9,024 nucleotides of DNA from Bdellovibrionaceae bacterium UBA5009 (GTDB taxonomy: Bacteria > Bdellovibrionota > Bdellovibrionia > Bdellovibrionales > Bdellovibrionaceae), in the NCBI GenBank assembly GCA_002396665.1, contig DGYJ01000017.1, positions 7,471 through 16,494 of the forward strand, in the 5' to 3' direction. A model generated the notes under the pieces. It was not told where the DNA came from. It worked only from the letters and a program-made list of their open reading frames with translations, and ran no database searches. A program made the translations under genes and the position numbers. Positions 1-6,238 of the stretch are shown in pieces. Position 1 is the stretch's first letter, and each line of letters starts with the position of its first letter.

Positions 1-259
1 CCTGAGCTTGCGGGTAAACGCTGACTCTGAACTTAACTTTAGATTGTCTTTCAAATTTAACGTGGCCTTCGATCACTGAATAAATTGTGTGATCACGACC
101 CATTTTCACATTGCTGCCAAGGTGGAATTGAGTTCCACGTTGACGAAGAATGATCGTTCCAGGAAGAACTTTTTCCCCACCAAAACGTTTAACGCCTAAT
201 CTTTTACTCTGTGAATCACGACCGTTCTTGGTACTACCGCCAGCCTTCTTCGATGCCAT
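1..259 (-). CDS. rpmA: 50S ribosomal protein L27 (3' end cut by window edge)
   Basis: This encodes large-subunit ribosomal protein L27, whose N-terminal tail reaches toward the peptidyl-transferase centre. The minus-strand reading begins MASKKAGGSTKNGRDSQSKR, followed by LGVKRFGGEKVLPGTIILRQ and RGTQFHLGSNVKMGRDHTIY, which is the near-universal L27 pattern. Eighty-six codons are visible. The family is usually about 85 residues, so the stop should lie only a few codons outside the window. The ATG at 259 is set by a strong GGAGG eight bases upstream and by the conserved MA-KKAGGS start. There is no cleavable N-terminal extension of the Firmicutes type. It lies 36 bases downstream of rplU and is probably cotranscribed with it. 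Identification is essentially certain; only the extreme C-terminus is unseen. Confidence 0.97.
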   Translation of the reverse strand, partial: MASKKAGGSTKNGRDSQSKRLGVKRFGGEKVLPGTIILRQRGTQFHLGSNVKMGRDHTIYSVIEGHVKFERQSKVKFRVSVYPQAQ

Positions 260-295
260 ACTTATATCCTCCCCAGTATCCTAACAAAAATTCAA

Positions 296-853
296 TTATT
301 TCTTAGATGTTTTCTTTGCAGTTTTCTTTTTAGCAGCTGTTTTTTTAGCAGGTTTTTTTGCTCCAGCTTTTTTAGCTACTTTTTTCTTAGCAGCTTTTGC
401 TACTTTAGGTGCTGCTTCTTCACGGGCCTCGCCTGTTTTAGAAACGCGCTCTTTACGTGCAGCCATTTTATCTTCAATTCTTTGTGTGCGAACTGCAGCC
501 ATATCTTTAACTTGTGGTTCAGAGTCAGCTTTTTCAGTTTTGCCAGCCAAAGTGATTGATTTAACAAAAATTTCTGTAAAATCTTGTTTATGAGTTTTGA
601 ACTTACGGAATGAATGTCTTCTTTTCTTTTTGAAAACGATCAATTTACGAGTTCTTGCTTGTTTTGTTACAACAACAGTCACTGATGCATCTTTAACAAC
701 AGGTTGACCGATATGAACTTTATCGCCACCAACTAGTAAAACGTCATTGATTGTAAATTCAGATCCTAATTTTTGTTCTAATTTTTCAACGTGCAAAACA
801 TCACCTGGTTTTACTGTGTATTGTTTGCCACCAGTTCTAGTTACCGCGTACAT
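296..853 (-). CDS. rplU: 50S ribosomal protein L21 with long Lys/Ala-rich C-terminal tail
   Basis: This is large-subunit protein L21, which binds 23S rRNA. Residues 1-103 are the normal domain: MYAVTRTGGKQYTV at the N-terminus, then VGGDKVHIGQP (41-51) and the basic RNA-binding segment IVFKKKRRHSFRKFKTHKQ (72-90), ending in a FTEIFVKSI strand. The protein is 185 residues, against about 103 in E. coli. The extra 80 or so are a charged linker (about 104-149) and a lysine/alanine-rich tail (150-185) with 18 lysines in 36 residues, in AKK and KKT repeats like histone H1 C-termini. The start is ATG 853, because MYAV is the family N-terminus and GGAGG lies four bases upstream; the in-frame TTG at 913 would add 20 non-conserved residues. 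rpmA follows 36 bases later. The leader can fold (see 856-908). Confidence 0.97.
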   Translation of the reverse strand: MYAVTRTGGKQYTVKPGDVLHVEKLEQKLGSEFTINDVLLVGGDKVHIGQPVVKDASVTVVVTKQARTRKLIVFKKKRRHSFRKFKTHKQDFTEIFVKSITLAGKTEKADSEPQVKDMAAVRTQRIEDKMAARKERVSKTGEAREEAAPKVAKAAKKKVAKKAGAKKPAKKTAAKKKTAKKTSKK

Positions 854-855
854 AT

Positions 856-908
856 AACCTCCGAGGGTCGCGAAAGAATAAACTAATTGCCACTTCGCGG
901 TAGAGGTT
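856..908 (-). promoter_or_regulatory. Possible rplU leader hairpin covering the Shine-Dalgarno
   Basis: On the minus strand the leader holds two nested perfect inverted repeats. The outer arms are AACCTC (908-903) and GAGGTT (861-856), and the second contains the rplU Shine-Dalgarno. The inner arms are CGCGAA (899-894) and TTCGCG (874-869) with a 19-base loop. Folded, the structure would occlude ribosome binding, as expected of an autogenous ribosomal-protein leader. Rfam describes an unrelated L21 leader in Firmicutes. The function here is inferred from pairing only. Confidence 0.4.
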
Positions 909-994
909 GTCAATCACAATTGATTAATTTGAAGGCTTTTCTCTAGCAGAAAATAAGAAATACCCCAGGGAACCCTATCAAGGGCCAAATAATA
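908..994 (-). promoter_or_regulatory. Candidate promoter elements for rplU-rpmA
   Basis: Two partial signals lie upstream of rplU. A perfect TTGACA is at 913-908, but no good -10 hexamer follows at 16-18 bases (the nearest are GCAATT and CAATTA). A good -10-like TATTAT is at 994-989, with only an AT-rich stretch where the -35 should be. The second would give a leader of about 130 bases that includes the 856-908 hairpin; the first would start transcription inside that hairpin. I cannot choose between them from sequence. Confidence 0.25.
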
Positions 995-1033
995 TGTCCA
1001 AAAATATCTTAAAAATTAAGTAATTACAGGTGG

Positions 1034-1312
1034 TTATTGAATTCCGGCGGGGGCTTGATTTTCAGCCTTCAAAACGGCTGTTCGAGTTTGTGAAGGCTTA
1101 GTGGCATTTCGAGACCTAGGTCCAGAGATAGCCTTCGCATTGATAGCTGTCGAGCAATGAAGCTCTGACAAAGCACCTGAAGACCCAGATGATTTTTGTT
1201 TTGTGGGTATACATGAATTGCTTCTCAGCAGCTCGGAATAATCTTTTTGAATCGCCGACCATCCATTGGAACCGACAAGAAGGGCTATGAAAGTAAAATA
1301 AAGTGATTTCAT
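1034..1312 (-). CDS. Small secreted protein of unknown function
   Basis: This 92-residue protein is not one I recognise. It starts with a classical Sec signal peptide: MKS, a hydrophobic core LYFTFIALLVG, then SNGWSA with likely signal peptidase I cleavage after Ala20. There is no lipobox cysteine. The mature part of about 72 residues is polar and low in complexity, rich in Ser, Ala, Lys and Thr, with two cysteines (34 and 53) that could form a disulfide. The C-terminus looks disordered. The start ATG 1312 is supported by the signal peptide; the Shine-Dalgarno is weak (AAAG just upstream). It lies between rng and rplU on the same strand, in a cluster where those two are usually adjacent, so it is likely a lineage-specific insertion. 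No function can be proposed beyond export. Confidence 0.6.
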   Translation of the reverse strand: MKSLYFTFIALLVGSNGWSAIQKDYSELLRSNSCIPTKQKSSGSSGALSELHCSTAINAKAISGPRSRNATKPSQTRTAVLKAENQAPAGIQ

Positions 1313-1332
1313 GTCTTTATTTTCTTAGAAAA

Positions 1333-1355
1333 GCGACCTGTGTACAACGCGACCT
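1333..1355 (-). repeat. Direct repeat AGGTCGC x2 upstream of the small secreted protein gene
   Basis: The heptamer AGGTCGC occurs at 1355-1349 and 1339-1333 on the minus strand, 16 bases apart start to start, and 21-43 bases before the start codon of the secreted protein. Position and spacing would suit a tandem activator or repressor site near a promoter core, but no clear -35/-10 pair is visible. It may be chance. Confidence 0.25.
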
Positions 1356-1429
1356 ACAGAGGGTTTCGGTCTGGGAAAATGCGATTATTTCATCAATATT
1401 TATGATTCATTGAAGTTTATGCAGGTGAA

Positions 1430-1461
1430 CTAGTGTCCACTAGACTATGCCCGCTAGACTA
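1430..1461. repeat. Inverted and direct CTAG repeats at the 3' end of rng
   Basis: CTAGTG (1430-1435) and CACTAG (1438-1443) form an inverted repeat. CTAGACTA occurs twice, at 1440-1447 and 1454-1461, and the second copy includes the rng stop codon. As RNA the inverted repeat would be a 5-bp hairpin with a tetraloop directly after rng, but there is no U-tract, so it is not a convincing intrinsic terminator. Confidence 0.35.
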
Positions 1462-2989
1462 AGAAAATCTCATATTGTTCAAGATGGTAATTGGGCTCAA
1501 TTTTAAACGCCACAGAGCGACCTATCTTTTTCTCGATATGCTCTAAGGTTTCGCCTTCGACTTCATAAATCCAATCGACGACCGCATTGTGACAGTGAAC
1601 GACGAGATTTGTTTTTTTGCTATCCGTGTTTTTCATATCCCGCTCTAGTTCGCGGAAGATTTCATTGGCCACTGTGGATTTCTTTTTTATGTATCCCTTG
1701 CCTTCACAGTAGTTGCAGGGCTCGCACAAAGTTTTGATCAAACTTGGGCGGATGCGTTTACGAGTCATTTCGACCAGCCCAAGGGAAGACATCGACATTA
1801 CGTTTGTACGTGCTCTGTCTTTTTCGACCTCTTCTTTGAGGGCATCGAGTACTTTTTCCCGATGGGATTCTTTTTCCATATCAATAAAGTCGATAATGAT
1901 TATCCCACCGCAGTTTCGAATGCGAAGTTGATGGGCAATTTCGCGAACGGCCTCAAGATTTGTTTTTAAAATTGTATCTTCGAGATCTTTTTTGCCAACA
2001 AAGCGTCCGGTGTTCACGTCAATAACAACAAGGGCCTCGGCCTCATCAATAACAATATAGCCACCAGACTTCAGCCAGATTTTTCGATCCATCGATCGAG
2101 AAATTTCAATGTCAATATCATACAAATCAAAAAGAGGTTTTTGCTCTTCATAATGGATAATGTTCTGTTTGTATTTAGGCATCAATTGCGTCACAAATTT
2201 AGAAACTTTTTTGTGAACTTCTAGATCGTCCACCCAAACCGACGTGACTTGCTCGCTCATCAAATCGCGAAGGGCGCGAAGTTCTACATCCAGTTCAGAA
2301 TGGATCATGCCAGGGGTTTTTCTTTTTTCGTAATTTTTAAAAATTTCTTTTCCGAGTCGATCTAAATATTCGATGTCGTATTTTAAACTTTCTTCTGTTG
2401 CGCCTTCGGCAGCAGTACGAACAATCACTCCGCCGCTTGGATTAATTTTTTGTACCATCTTGCGAAGATTTTCACGCTCTTGTTCGTTTTCAATCCGTCG
2501 TGATATCCCAAGATGTCGCACAGTTGGCAAATAAACGACAAATCGACCAGGCAATGAAATATGAGTCGTAAGCCTGGCGCCCTTGGTTCCCAGTGGATCT
2601 TTTGAAACTTGAACCAAAAGCGATTGCCCCTCTTTAACTAAATCTTGAATTGGTGTTTTATTTGATGAGTGCGAAATAGGCTTGTCATTTTCATCGGCCT
2701 CCTGGTCTAAAAGGGGCTCATCATTGTCGATGTCAGAAAATGGATAGGATTGTGAATCCATGTCATCACGAATATCGCCCACATATAAAAAAGCGGCTCG
2801 ATCAAGCCCAATATCAACAAAGGCAGCTTGCATTCCAGGCAAAACGCGAAGAATTGTCCCACGGTGAACAGATCCGACCAAGGTCGGAGAAGTCTTTCTT
2901 TCAATTTTGAAATCAGTCAGGACGCCGCCAGTGACATAGGCGACTCTTGTTTCTTGGGGTTTAACGTTGATCAAAATTTCTGCAGACAT
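1454..2989 (-). CDS. rng: Ribonuclease G (RNase E/G family endoribonuclease)
   Basis: This single-strand-specific endoribonuclease matures rRNA 5' ends and turns over mRNA in the cytoplasm. At 511 residues it is RNase G-sized (E. coli 489), with no degradosome scaffold as in RNase E. An S1 RNA-binding domain (about 38-130) carries VHRGTILRVLPGMQAAFVDI and DPLGTKGARLTTHISLPGR. The DNase I-like catalytic domain has VVIDVNTG (321-328) and IIIIDFIDM (363-371), placing the two metal-binding aspartates at D324 and D367. The Zn-link CxxC is C425-NY-C428 followed by EGKG. The C-terminus ends HLEQYEIF as in RNase G. An acidic Asp/Glu/Ser insert at about 74-110, inside the S1 domain, is longer than in E. 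coli. The start ATG 2989 has a weak AGG upstream. It is divergent from pilT and upstream of rplU-rpmA. Confidence 0.95.
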   Translation of the reverse strand: MSAEILINVKPQETRVAYVTGGVLTDFKIERKTSPTLVGSVHRGTILRVLPGMQAAFVDIGLDRAAFLYVGDIRDDMDSQSYPFSDIDNDEPLLDQEADENDKPISHSSNKTPIQDLVKEGQSLLVQVSKDPLGTKGARLTTHISLPGRFVVYLPTVRHLGISRRIENEQERENLRKMVQKINPSGGVIVRTAAEGATEESLKYDIEYLDRLGKEIFKNYEKRKTPGMIHSELDVELRALRDLMSEQVTSVWVDDLEVHKKVSKFVTQLMPKYKQNIIHYEEQKPLFDLYDIDIEISRSMDRKIWLKSGGYIVIDEAEALVVIDVNTGRFVGKKDLEDTILKTNLEAVREIAHQLRIRNCGGIIIIDFIDMEKESHREKVLDALKEEVEKDRARTNVMSMSSLGLVEMTRKRIRPSLIKTLCEPCNYCEGKGYIKKKSTVANEIFRELERDMKNTDSKKTNLVVHCHNAVVDWIYEVEGETLEHIEKKIGRSVAFKIEPNYHLEQYEIFLV

Positions 2990-3014
2990 GGGATATACCT
3001 AAGACTAGTTTGTT

Positions 3015-3055
3015 CAGAAATCAAACTGCAATTTCTTAATTATTAGTGATTTCTG
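3015..3055. promoter_or_regulatory. Perfect 9-bp inverted repeat between divergent rng and pilT
   Basis: CAGAAATCA (3015-3023) and TGATTTCTG (3047-3055) are exact reverse complements, and their centres are 32 bases apart, about three helical turns. A third related half-site, ATTTCT, lies at 3031-3036. The whole intergenic gap is only 94 bases, so the repeat must overlap the promoter zone of one or both genes. It could be an operator for a dimeric regulator or a 5'-UTR hairpin. I found no convincing -35/-10 pair for either direction. Confidence 0.45.
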
Positions 3056-3083
3056 CCGATAGATATCATGAAAAGAGTAAATC

Positions 3084-4166
3084 ATGGCAGCAATTGATGT
3101 TTTATTTAAAATTATGGTGGAGCAAGGCGCTTCCGATTTGCACTTAACAAGCGGCGCACCACCTTACTTGCGTTTACATGGAAACATGGTTCCATTAAAC
3201 TACAAAGAGCTGACAAGCCAAGATGTTCAAGGGCTTTTGTTTGAAATTTTATCCGAGAAACAAAAAAAGCAATTCGTCGAAAAGTGGGAACTTGATTGCG
3301 CCTACACTTTGACTGGAACTGGGCGCTTTCGTTGTAATATTTTCATGCAGCGAAAAGGCTTGGGTGCAGTTTTTAGGATTATCCCAGAAAAAATTAAGTC
3401 TGCTCAAGAATTGAATTTGCCGCCATCAATTCTAGATTTGATCGACTGTGATCGTGGTTTGATCTTGGTGACCGGTCCGACAGGTTCAGGTAAATCCACA
3501 ACTCTTGCCTCCCTGATACATCAAATTAATCTGACAAAAGAATGTCATATTTTGACAATTGAAGATCCGGTTGAGTTTGTACATCAAAATGCAAAGTCAT
3601 TGATCAATCAGCGTGAAGTTGGAAGCCATACAAAGTCTTTTGCAAATGCACTGAAGGCCGCTTTGCGTGAAGATCCAGATATCATGCTTGTGGGAGAGCT
3701 TCGAGACTTAGAAACGATCTCTCTTGCACTGACTGCAGCAGAAACAGGCCACGTTGTGTTTGGAACTCTTCATACGAATAGTGCTGCAAAAACAATCGAT
3801 CGTATCATTGACGTTTTCCCTGCTGGTCAGCAGGCACAAATCAGAACAATGCTAGCAGAAAGTTTGCGTGGCGTTGTTGCCCAAACACTGTTTTCACGCG
3901 CTGACGGCCAGGGCCGGGTTGCGGCTTACGAGATTTTAAAAAATACAAAAGCCGTTGCGAATCTTATTCGTGAAGGAAAAATCCATCAAATCCCATCTAT
4001 CATGCAAACAAGCACAAGTAGCGGGATGGTTTTATTTGAAAAATATATTGAAGATCTTGTCAAAAAAGGAAAGGTCTCTCCGGCGGATGCGAAAAGTTTC
4101 TTGGGCAAAGAGTCAGAAGCTAAAGATCCGACAAAAGCCACTGGAATGGGCACAAAAGCTGGATAG
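3084..4166 (+). CDS. pilT: Type IV pilus retraction ATPase PilT
   Basis: PilT is a hexameric cytoplasmic ATPase that depolymerises type IV pili and drives twitching motility. The 360 residues match the family length. The N-terminal PAS-like domain holds ASDLHLTSG (16-24). The ATPase core has Walker A GPTGSGKST (131-139), the Asp box ILTIEDPVEFVH (156-167), an atypical Walker B IMLVGE (200-205) with catalytic E205, and the His box GHVVFGTLHTNSAAKTIDR (222-240). The PilT signature A-x-x-NLIRE is present as AVANLIRE (290-297), which separates it from PilB and PilU. The C-terminal 25 or so residues are polar and variable. The start ATG 3084 is preceded by AAGAG. It is transcribed away from rng. 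The deo genes follow on the same strand, but with their own likely promoter. Confidence 0.96.
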   Translation: MAAIDVLFKIMVEQGASDLHLTSGAPPYLRLHGNMVPLNYKELTSQDVQGLLFEILSEKQKKQFVEKWELDCAYTLTGTGRFRCNIFMQRKGLGAVFRIIPEKIKSAQELNLPPSILDLIDCDRGLILVTGPTGSGKSTTLASLIHQINLTKECHILTIEDPVEFVHQNAKSLINQREVGSHTKSFANALKAALREDPDIMLVGELRDLETISLALTAAETGHVVFGTLHTNSAAKTIDRIIDVFPAGQQAQIRTMLAESLRGVVAQTLFSRADGQGRVAAYEILKNTKAVANLIREGKIHQIPSIMQTSTSSGMVLFEKYIEDLVKKGKVSPADAKSFLGKESEAKDPTKATGMGTKAG

Positions 4167-4172
4167 TCATTC

Positions 4173-4221
4173 TTGCGTTTTTCATTGAATCAGTCTTTAA
4201 TGGGTCCATGAAAGACTCATT
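4173..4221 (+). promoter_or_regulatory. deoC promoter with overlapping palindrome; leaderless arrangement
   Basis: A -35 TTGCGT (4173-4178) and a -10 TTTAAT (4196-4201) are separated by exactly 17 bases. The deoC ATG begins seven bases after the -10, where transcription should start, and there is no Shine-Dalgarno; together these suggest a leaderless mRNA. An imperfect palindrome centred at 4204/4205 covers the -10 and the start codon. Its arms AGTCTTT (4192-4198) and AAAGACT (4211-4217) are perfect, inner ATGG/CCAT also pair, and 14 of 17 position pairs match over 4188-4221. The likely role is a repressor operator; an mRNA hairpin hiding the ATG is the alternative if transcription reads in from pilT. 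Confidence 0.55.
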
Positions 4222-4882
4222 AAAACTGGCCCAGGCCATAGATCACACATTACTTAAACCAGATTCAACGGAAGCTCAAATTCAACAGCTTTGCAAAGAG
4301 GCCGTTGAAAATAAATTTTTTGGCGTCTGTGTGAATAGCCGCTTTGTCCCTTCTGCAAAAAAATATCTTACAGGTTCAAATGTTAAAGTCGTCAGCGTGA
4401 TTGGCTTCCCACTTGGCGCTATGTCTACCGAGTCTAAAGCCTTCGAAACAAACTGGTGTGTCCAAAATGGTGCAGATGAAATTGATATGGTCATTGCCAT
4501 TGGTGAATTGAAAGAAAAAAAAGATCAAAAAGTCATCGAAGATATTCAGGCTGTTGTACGTGCAGCAAGTGGCAAAAAAGTAAAAGTTATCATCGAGACC
4601 TCACTTCTTAATGAGGAAGAAAAAATTCGCGCTTGCGAGTGCAGCCTTAAAGCTGGGGCTCACTTTGTGAAAACCAGCACAGGGTTTTCTGGTGGCGGCG
4701 CCACCTTGGATGATATTAAATTAATGAAAAAAGTTGTGGGATCAAAATTAGAAGTCAAAGCCAGCGGCGGGATTAAAAATTCAGAGCAGGCCTTAGCTTT
4801 GTTGGAGGCCGGAGCCACTCGTCTTGGGACGAGCTCTGGCATTGCCCTGATCCAAGGTTTAAGCTCTTCTGGCGGATATTAG
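4208..4882 (+). CDS. deoC: Deoxyribose-phosphate aldolase
   Basis: DeoC cleaves 2-deoxyribose-5-phosphate to glyceraldehyde-3-phosphate and acetaldehyde, the last step in using the sugar of deoxynucleosides. The 224-residue TIM barrel has the length of the short (Bacillus-type) form, not the roughly 259 of E. coli. It begins AIDHTLLKP (10-18), a family hallmark. The catalytic residues are visible: D93 in ADEIDMVI, the Schiff-base lysine K155 in FVKTSTGF, and K184 in EVKASGGI. The phosphate-binding end has AGATRLGTSSG (201-211). The start ATG 4208 is the only one that keeps the N-terminus compact; no Shine-Dalgarno precedes it, which fits a leaderless transcript. It is the first gene of the deoC-phosphorylase-PNP operon, with 12 bases to the next gene. 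Confidence 0.95.
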   Translation: MKDSLKLAQAIDHTLLKPDSTEAQIQQLCKEAVENKFFGVCVNSRFVPSAKKYLTGSNVKVVSVIGFPLGAMSTESKAFETNWCVQNGADEIDMVIAIGELKEKKDQKVIEDIQAVVRAASGKKVKVIIETSLLNEEEKIRACECSLKAGAHFVKTSTGFSGGGATLDDIKLMKKVVGSKLEVKASGGIKNSEQALALLEAGATRLGTSSGIALIQGLSSSGGY

Positions 4883-4894
4883 AAATTAGGAAAA

Positions 4895-6238
4895 ATGGAT
4901 TCAACACAATTTTTACCAGCTGAAATTATAAAAAAGAAACGAAACGGCTTCGAGCTATCAAACGAAGAAATTCGTTTTTTTATTCGTTCCTATACAGAGG
5001 GATCAATTCCTGATTACCAAATGTCTGCATTGTTGATGGCTATCTTTTTTAAAGATTGCACTGAAAGCGAAACTTTATCTTTAACCGAGGCCATGCTGCG
5101 TTCCGGAAATGTGATCGATCTGAATTTTATTGCAGAAAAAAAAGTAGATAAACACAGCACTGGCGGTGTCGGCGATAAAACAAGTTTGATTTTAGGACCC
5201 ATCGTTGCTGCTGCAGGGGTTCCCGTTCCAATGATCTCGGGCCGTGGCCTTGGTCACACGGGTGGGACGTTGGATAAGCTTGAAAGTATTCCTGGTTTTA
5301 ATACTCAGCTTTCATTAGAAAAATTTAAAGAAAGTGTTCAGAAGAATAAAATTTGTTTTATTGGACAAACAAAAGACATTTGCCCAGCAGATAAAAAAAT
5401 CTATGCCCTTCGCGATGTCACGGCCACGGTTGAAAGTTTGCCATTGATTTGCGCAAGCATTATGTCCAAAAAATTGGCCGAAGGCATTGATGCCCTTGTT
5501 CTGGATGTGAAATACGGCTCTGGGGCCTTTATGAAAACTCCTGAAATGGCTGAAGAATTAGCAAAAAAATTAATGGCCATTTCTGAAGGCGCTGGTAAGA
5601 AATGCACAGCTTTACTCACAAATATGGATCAGCCCTTAGGTCGCTTCGCAGGAAATTCTGTTGAGGTTGAAGAATGTCTTTCTATTTTAAAAAATGAAGG
5701 GCATCAAAATCCACATGTCGCGAGCATGTACAATGAAACACGCGAGCTAAGCCTGTGGCTTTCGGCCCATATGATTTATCTTGGAGAAGCCACAAAAGAT
5801 CTTCAGTCGGCCTACGTATTGGCTGAAAAAATGTTAACCAGTGGCAAAGCCTACGAAAAATTTGAAGAGCTTTGCGTGATCCATTCAGGCAAATTGAATC
5901 AATTGCCCAAACCAAAACATAAAAAAACAATTCATGCAGAAAATGATGGCTTTGTGAAAAGCTTTAATACAGAAGCCCTGGGTCTTGCAGGCATCTTGCT
6001 AAAGGCTGGCCGTGCTAAAACCTCTGACGTGATCGAGCCCACAGCGGGACTTGAATTCCATGTTAAGGTTGGTGACCAAGTTCGCAAAGGTGACGTGCTT
6101 TACACAATTTATGGAGCTGATCCATCTTTATTTAGTCAGGCCGAATTGAAATTAAAAACTAGTCTTGTCTTGAGCACAGAAAAAACTGCACCACAAAAAT
6201 TGATTTTAAAAACCCTTGGACGAGGAGCAAACCGATGA
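4895..6238 (+). CDS. deoA: Thymidine / pyrimidine-nucleoside phosphorylase
   Basis: This enzyme splits thymidine, deoxyuridine and perhaps uridine with phosphate, giving the base and (deoxy)ribose-1-phosphate. At 447 residues it is full length (E. coli DeoA 440, B. subtilis Pdp about 433). The N-terminal helical domain has EIIKKKRNG (10-18) and SIPDYQMSALLMAIFF. Phosphate-binding KVDKHSTGGVGDK (83-95) and the signature SGRGLGHTGGTLDKLE (115-130) are intact. R173, S188 and K192 correspond to the E. coli base-binding R171, S186 and K190. The C-terminal alpha/beta domain includes GLAGILLKAGRA. SIPDYQ and MAIFF resemble Pdp, while SGRGLGHTGGTLDKLESIPGF and LDVKYGSGAFM resemble DeoA, so the symbol is a best choice. 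AGGA lies just before ATG 4895. Its TGA overlaps the next ATG in ATGA. Confidence 0.9.
   Translation: MDSTQFLPAEIIKKKRNGFELSNEEIRFFIRSYTEGSIPDYQMSALLMAIFFKDCTESETLSLTEAMLRSGNVIDLNFIAEKKVDKHSTGGVGDKTSLILGPIVAAAGVPVPMISGRGLGHTGGTLDKLESIPGFNTQLSLEKFKESVQKNKICFIGQTKDICPADKKIYALRDVTATVESLPLICASIMSKKLAEGIDALVLDVKYGSGAFMKTPEMAEELAKKLMAISEGAGKKCTALLTNMDQPLGRFAGNSVEVEECLSILKNEGHQNPHVASMYNETRELSLWLSAHMIYLGEATKDLQSAYVLAEKMLTSGKAYEKFEELCVIHSGKLNQLPKPKHKKTIHAENDGFVKSFNTEALGLAGILLKAGRAKTSDVIEPTAGLEFHVKVGDQVRKGDVLYTIYGADPSLFSQAELKLKTSLVLSTEKTAPQKLILKTLGRGANR

Noticed and set aside
854..913. Upstream TTG start that would lengthen L21 by 20 residues
   Set aside because: The family N-terminus is MYAV, a strong GGAGG sits before ATG 853, and the extra residues are not conserved-looking.
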